From Siderastrea siderea (taxonomy: Eukaryota; Cnidaria; Anthozoa; Scleractinia; Rhizangiidae): DNA of 64,000 nucleotides. Position numbers and translations under genes: made by a program. Every line of letters starts with the position of its first letter. The first letter of the stretch is position 1. The notes beneath the pieces are model-generated. The model was not told the origin of the DNA and did not search any database. It saw nothing but the letters and a program-made list of their open reading frames with translations. This document shows, one piece after another, positions 59,661 to 64,000 of this stretch. The stretch lies in the NCBI GenBank assembly GCA_964030785.1, contig OZ034968.1, positions 32,060,686 through 32,124,685 of the forward strand, given 5' to 3'.

Positions 59661-59693
59661 AGATGAACTTTTTGTCCACGAATTGACGCCATA
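59614..59693 (-). repeat. Right terminal inverted repeat (80 bp)
   Basis: Ends ...gacgccata. Reverse complement of the left terminus with three mismatches in 80. Confidence 0.9.
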
Positions 59694-59699
59694 GTCCTG
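59694..59699. repeat. Target-site duplication, right (GTCCTG)
   Basis: Exact copy of 45,864-45,869, directly abutting the right terminus. Confidence 0.9.
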
Positions 59700-61176
59700 T
59701 GGCTGGTGTGCGGCTTGCCCCAGAACGCTTTATAAAATCCTGCAAGGGCCAACCGGAGAAAACAAAGGTGTTGGATCCCGCTGAATCTAGTCAGCAAAAT
59801 ATACTGAGATAAACAAATAAACCGAAGAATGGCTGACTGTACAGCCGGGGTTATATTTTTTGTTACTTTTCCGATATTTCGCCAGGCACGGCATGACTTC
59901 TCCAGAGAATGTCAACTAAATGAATAAGGTTGTAAGATATTGTATGAAAGGATATGTGTACTACGTAAATATAAACAAAGCTTATGGCTCTTCTCTTCTT
60001 CTTTTTTCATACCATGTCTTATAATCTTATTATGGTTCGTTTTCGGCTATTTTTGTATCATAACGTTTGTTGTTGTTGCTGTTCTTATATTCTTCGTGTT
60101 TTGAATTGTAACGTATTCTTGTAATATCACGTTTCGTTTGCAGTTATTTTTGTGTTAAAACGTTTTTCCTTGTAACCTTATGTTCTATTGTTTTTTTTGT
60201 GTGAGTGTTTTTTGAATTGTAACGGATTTCTTGTATTATTCGGAAAATTACAGACTTTACCAGGCACCTGAGCATATTTGGAATGGCGCTGCAGATCTTC
60301 AAGCGATCATTTCGCCACCAGAGGTTAAGTTGGCGCTTTTACTTGTCGATACCAAACACATGTCTGTAAATGAGTCAGCTTTAAGTGATTTTTGTAAACT
60401 TCGAACTTCTCAGTGTTTTTGTTGTAGGATCTTCTGTGGTAACCTGAGTGGTGTTTATCATACAACCATATTTTTCCCCTTCTGAAAATGGTAGTTGGTG
60501 ACAATTTTTTAAAATAAAAAAAATGATATACTTTTCAGTACTAGTCTTACGCGGAATATCCGCCATACTGCGCATGCCTACGGCCTCGTCGACTAAGTAT
60601 CCATTTGATCCGCGATCTCGTAGGATAATTGTTAAACTCATGTTTTAATGATATTTGTAGCATTCTAGCCCACATTAAATACGACACATATTTCTTTGCA
60701 TTTTCTTATTGAGTTTTATTAGAAGCCTATCTAGTGTGTGTGAGAAGCCTATCAATGTCTATTTCCAGTTTTGGAACTGAATCGTAAGTAGAGACATTTG
60801 AATGTTGAGCGCGAAGCGTCACAATCGTTAATATTCAAAACGTTTCGATCAAAAGCTTTCACCGCTGGTAAAATTTTCGGTACGAAATGAAAGGAACTTT
60901 TTTCGAAAAATCCGTTCATTTCCTACTTTGATGGTTAGGCACCAGTACCGCACGGTATTGAATCGGGCATTCCGTGCGGGATGTTCTGGGGAAGTAAAAA
61001 GGTTCGTCTAAAATCCTCTCGACCTTCAGAAAATTTCCGATACGACCAGGCCACATCGTTTCTTTAGTGTGGAATTTCATAAAGGTTTTTTGGTAAAGAT
61101 TCTAAAATTAAAGGGCTAAAAAGGAGAACAGAAAATAATGTGTCTCGGCAGAAGCATATGCTCCTGGTCTCGGCTT
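59700..61176. other. Flank right of the transposon, no gene
   Basis: AT- and T-rich DNA. A short frame at 60,231-60,485 has no recognised domain. No repeat pair found. Confidence 0.4.
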
Positions 61177-62238
61177 TTACCGTGCGGCTACACAAACCAT
61201 GACCACCCAGACGAAATTTTGAGACAAATTTTTAGATTAGCCAGTCAGGAGTCGAGTTCAGAACAATGAAATGGCTTCATATTTTCCTTGGCTGAATTCC
61301 GCAATGTGTTCTGAACTTTCAATACCCATGAAAATTTGCCTCAAAATTTTTTCAGGGTGGCCTTGATGACAGAAGAAAATACTTGAAGTGAAATGAACTG
61401 CCTTCTTCTCCAGTTTTTCAGGGCCCCTCAAGTAACACGCGAAGTCCCAAGGGTCGTTTGCATTTTACGCTGCCGTCAATCTTAAGTTCAGCCGATTCAA
61501 ACGGTCACTTCAGTGAGCTGTCATTGGTGGATTTTGATCCGGATGCTGTCACAGTCCGGTCACGGTCACGCAATTACCGTTCAGAACGTGAGCGTGAGCG
61601 TGACCGTGGGAACAGCGGTTTTGATTGGCTGAGGTCAGAATCTTGTACTTTAATGTCTACAAAAGCTGGAAAGCTCGCACTCTCAACGTCCTGGTATCGC
61701 TTTCTCTGTATTTTCTTTAAACGAGCTTCACCACTCGTCAATTATGAAAAAATTACAAAAATATTACAAAATAAGACCAAGGCGAAAAGCAAGAAATACA
61801 AACGTAGGAACGGAATGAAAGCTAGAAATTACCGCTTGAATGTACATGTTCATAACCAAGAGAACTGCTAGCTGTGGTAAAACTACCAGCCATCGATATT
61901 TGTTCCTGACAAATTTATAAATAGCTCTGCTGCACAGCGTTTCTTTATCGCTGACTCCAATAATATTTAACGAGTCCTTGTCAAACATAAATGTCTTATA
62001 GTACGGTCCACACGAGCCGAGGCCACCCAGACCAAATTGTGAGGTAAATATTTTTAATGAGTATCGAAGGTTCTAAACACATCGCGGACTTCAGAAAATA
62101 TGTAGCCATTTCATTGTTCTGAACTCGTCTTCTGATTGGCTGATTCAGGAGCATATCACGGGGTGATAGTCTTCTTCTGATTTTAAAAAAGTCTCGAATT
62201 TTGTCAGGGTGGTCATAGTTCGTATAGCCGCACGGTAA
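61177..62238. mobile_element. 1.06-kb element with inverted ends
   Basis: The left end ttaccgtgcggctacacaaa, then tgaccaccc, is mirrored at 62,195-62,238 (agggtggtcatagttcgtat, then gccgcacggtaa). Internal copies of gaccacccagac and ctgaac/gttcagaac words suggest two superposed MITEs. A 137-residue frame at 61,458-61,871 shows no family and includes an inverted cggtcacggtcacg word. Confidence 0.65.
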
Positions 62239-64000
62239 GAATTTAAACTCGACATCACTGCATGATTATTCATTTTTTCCTTTCTTTTTTTGTCTGTTTG
62301 TTTTTGAGGTTAAGTTATTTGGACTCTGCGTACAAATGTACTGCATGTGCAAAATAATTAATGGCGGCGGAAAGAGGCTTCCTTTTCTATGCCCTTTAGT
62401 CCCGGGCCTTTTGTATGCCCTTCACGTATTTCCTAAACTGTGTATACGAATCGAAGCCTCTTGACAGGCTTATACGTGAAAAAGAAAAAAAAAAAAACAA
62501 CAACACTCATTGCTTCTCAAAAACACTTCTTTTCGTCGTGCTAACCAGAATTTTCGATTCGAACTTTCGAAACCTCAAAATCCTTTCTAATTTGTTATTC
62601 ATTTAATATGTCACTTATTGAGTCTTAGATTGCGTTACAGGGACGCTACTTCTTTTTTTGATGCGTCATACATGTAATTATTATTCACATGTGTTTTGCA
62701 GTCTGCATTGATAAGATTGATCGCTCGACTGCGCGACTTGCAGTTTACAAAACTTTACTGGAAAGATACACCGGATACACAGGTACTCTTGACTTTTAAT
62801 ATTTATTTTCAGGTACATGTACATGTTCAATTTCCTTAGTGAAGAATATTACTTCTTTTTGTTAGGCTACTCCAGCGTTTATTATTGTCCTTGGTATTTG
62901 TGATTTCAAACAAAAGAACTGTTGTAAACGCTAAGGGCTGATTTCAGTCGAAAACTGTCTAAAAAAACCGTTGTTGCTGATACGTTGGGTTATGCATTTT
63001 GTCTTGCGAGCTTAGATTTTAAGTTAACTTTACGATTTCAAACGAAGATAGCGTGTTTGAGGACGCTCAATTCGAATCGTGGCTTCCATTCGGATATTGT
63101 AATGACTTGCAATTATATTTTGCAAGTAAACTAATTTCCTGAGACTCGTGTAGCGCTTGTTCTTGTGATCTTCATCGATTGTTTCAGACAAGCAATATTC
63201 CAGATGAATTCTTCTGGCAATAAAGTATTAGTTGTACCTTATTTGAGCTAGAGGTGATAACAGAGTGTACCACTGTGTGCGACATAAATCATGTTGAATT
63301 TCATGATCACCGTCCGTGACGTCTCAATGTTCATGTCACCAAGTCGGGCGCTGGTTGATGGGTTTCTAATGTTTTGCATTTTCCAGTTTAGTTGTTCCTC
63401 TCGATAGGCGCTATTTTCTCTGAATTTATTTCATAAATTCCGCGATGAAAAACAGTACAAGATGTTTATTCTAACAGAAGTGCTGAATGCGAAGATGGTT
63501 TATAGGTGGTTAAAACAAGATGAGCGGAATAAGAGTTTTTCGTTTCAAAAACAATATAAAATAATCCAAAATATAGAACTGAAAGTGTTACCAAACGAGC
63601 ACCACCATGAACGAAAGGTCACACGTGTTTACCCGATATCATTTGAATGTCGGACAGGGCTTTCAAAGAGCTTTAGAAGTGAAAGATGCATCCCGTGAAC
63701 GGAGGTATTTTAGTATATAGCTTTTAAAAGGCAGTAACATCCCTTGGGATAAATGTACGTAGATTAAAACGGACGCTTGAGGGATTTTTCTTACATATTT
63801 TATTGTGCCATTCATAATGTATCTTTTCATGTGAAGCCTCTTTTTTACTGGGCAAATTGTAATTTGTTTGTTTGTCTGTTTGTTTGTTTTAATATTCTAT
63901 TCTATTCAACCGCAAAAAACGTGGTTTATTGTTGCCACTGTGTTAATTTAACGAATACGACGAGGAAAAAGATTCCAAAGACCTTGAAAACATTGTTGAA
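62239..64000. other. Terminal gene-poor stretch
   Basis: AT-rich DNA. Apart from one possible exon at 62,702-62,782, no gene, RNA or repeat is supported. A 78-residue frame at 63,462-63,698 is unrecognised. Confidence 0.35.
62702..62782 (+). CDS. Possible internal exon (81 nt)
   Basis: A good acceptor (gtgttttgcag) precedes an 81-nt open segment ending ACAG|gtactc. The phase-2 frame reads CIDKIDRSTARLAVYKTL, then LERYTGYT, which looks protein-like. The donor is weak (gtactc) and no neighbouring exons were found, so this is a candidate only. Confidence 0.25.

Larger units (their letters stand above)
45870..59693. mobile_element. Complete 13.8-kb DNA transposon with HECT-like and DDE integrase genes
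   Basis: The ends are 80-bp terminal inverted repeats (45,870-45,949 and 59,614-59,693) with 77 matches, starting TATGGCGTCAATTCGTGGAC, and a perfect 6-bp target duplication flanks them. Inside the ends lie inverted minisatellite arrays, then two convergent spliced genes: HECT-like (+, 46,345-50,641) and integrase-type transposase (-, 51,356-59,295). The IS3-like transposase, 6-bp duplication and TA-pyrimidine ends fit the eukaryotic IS3EU class as I remember it; I have not searched a database. At least four smaller elements are nested inside. The intact target duplication argues for a fairly young insertion; the single frameshift in the transposase is the only coding damage seen. Confidence 0.88.

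Noticed and set aside
59329..59797. Long minus-strand frames in the right minisatellite
   Set aside because: Same repeat artefact as the left array.
1..64000. tRNA, rRNA and CRISPR features
   Set aside because: No tRNA B-box-type clover-leaf, rRNA signature or regularly spaced direct-repeat array was seen; the tandem arrays present are minisatellites or the GPCR units.

Overview
The window is eukaryotic and most likely from a stony coral or another anthozoan cnidarian. The evidence is AT-rich DNA, GT-AG spliced genes, the last exon of a Wnt gene, a Ly-6/uPAR-type exon, a family of intronless rhodopsin-class receptors, and many short inverted-repeat elements of types I associate with coral genomes. 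The organism call is an inference; no ribosomal or mitochondrial marker is present.

Layout. 1-327 holds the C-terminal end of a Wnt ligand. 900-7,950 is a rearranged repeat region: long inverted arms, a TTAA-bordered repeat in two copies, and an inverted segment. 7,956-19,350 is a near-identical tandem triplication (unit about 3.855 kb), each unit carrying one intact minus-strand class A GPCR gene; the third unit has an expanded 332-bp satellite. Three more receptors of the same general type follow: 21,345-22,381 (+, one frameshift), 27,252-28,250 (+, one in-frame TGA) and 35,976-36,941 (-, intact). Between them lie several MITE-like elements, a Ly-6 exon at 31.5 kb, a LINE relic near 38.9 kb and microsatellites.

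The main discovery is a complete 13,824-bp DNA transposon at 45,870-59,693. It has 80-bp terminal inverted repeats (77 of 80 matching, ends TAT...ATA) and a perfect 6-bp target duplication (GTCCTG). Both subterminal regions are inverted minisatellite arrays. It carries two convergent spliced genes: a 714-residue zinc-finger/CUE/HECT ubiquitin-ligase-like protein (+, three exons) and a 486-residue DDE integrase-type transposase (-, four exons). The transposase combines an N-terminal helix-turn-helix, an IS3-like GYRR motif and D229/D286/E323. Its first exon has a one-base frameshift in an A8 run. Intron 1 of the transposase holds at least three further insertions, one a 4.5-kb fold-back element flanked by TTAA.

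The host genes look like independent loci (Wnt signalling, orphan chemosensory or peptide-type GPCRs, a three-finger protein). The two transposon genes travel as one unit: the transposase should act on the shared terminal repeats, while the HECT-like protein is a plausible accessory factor of unknown role.
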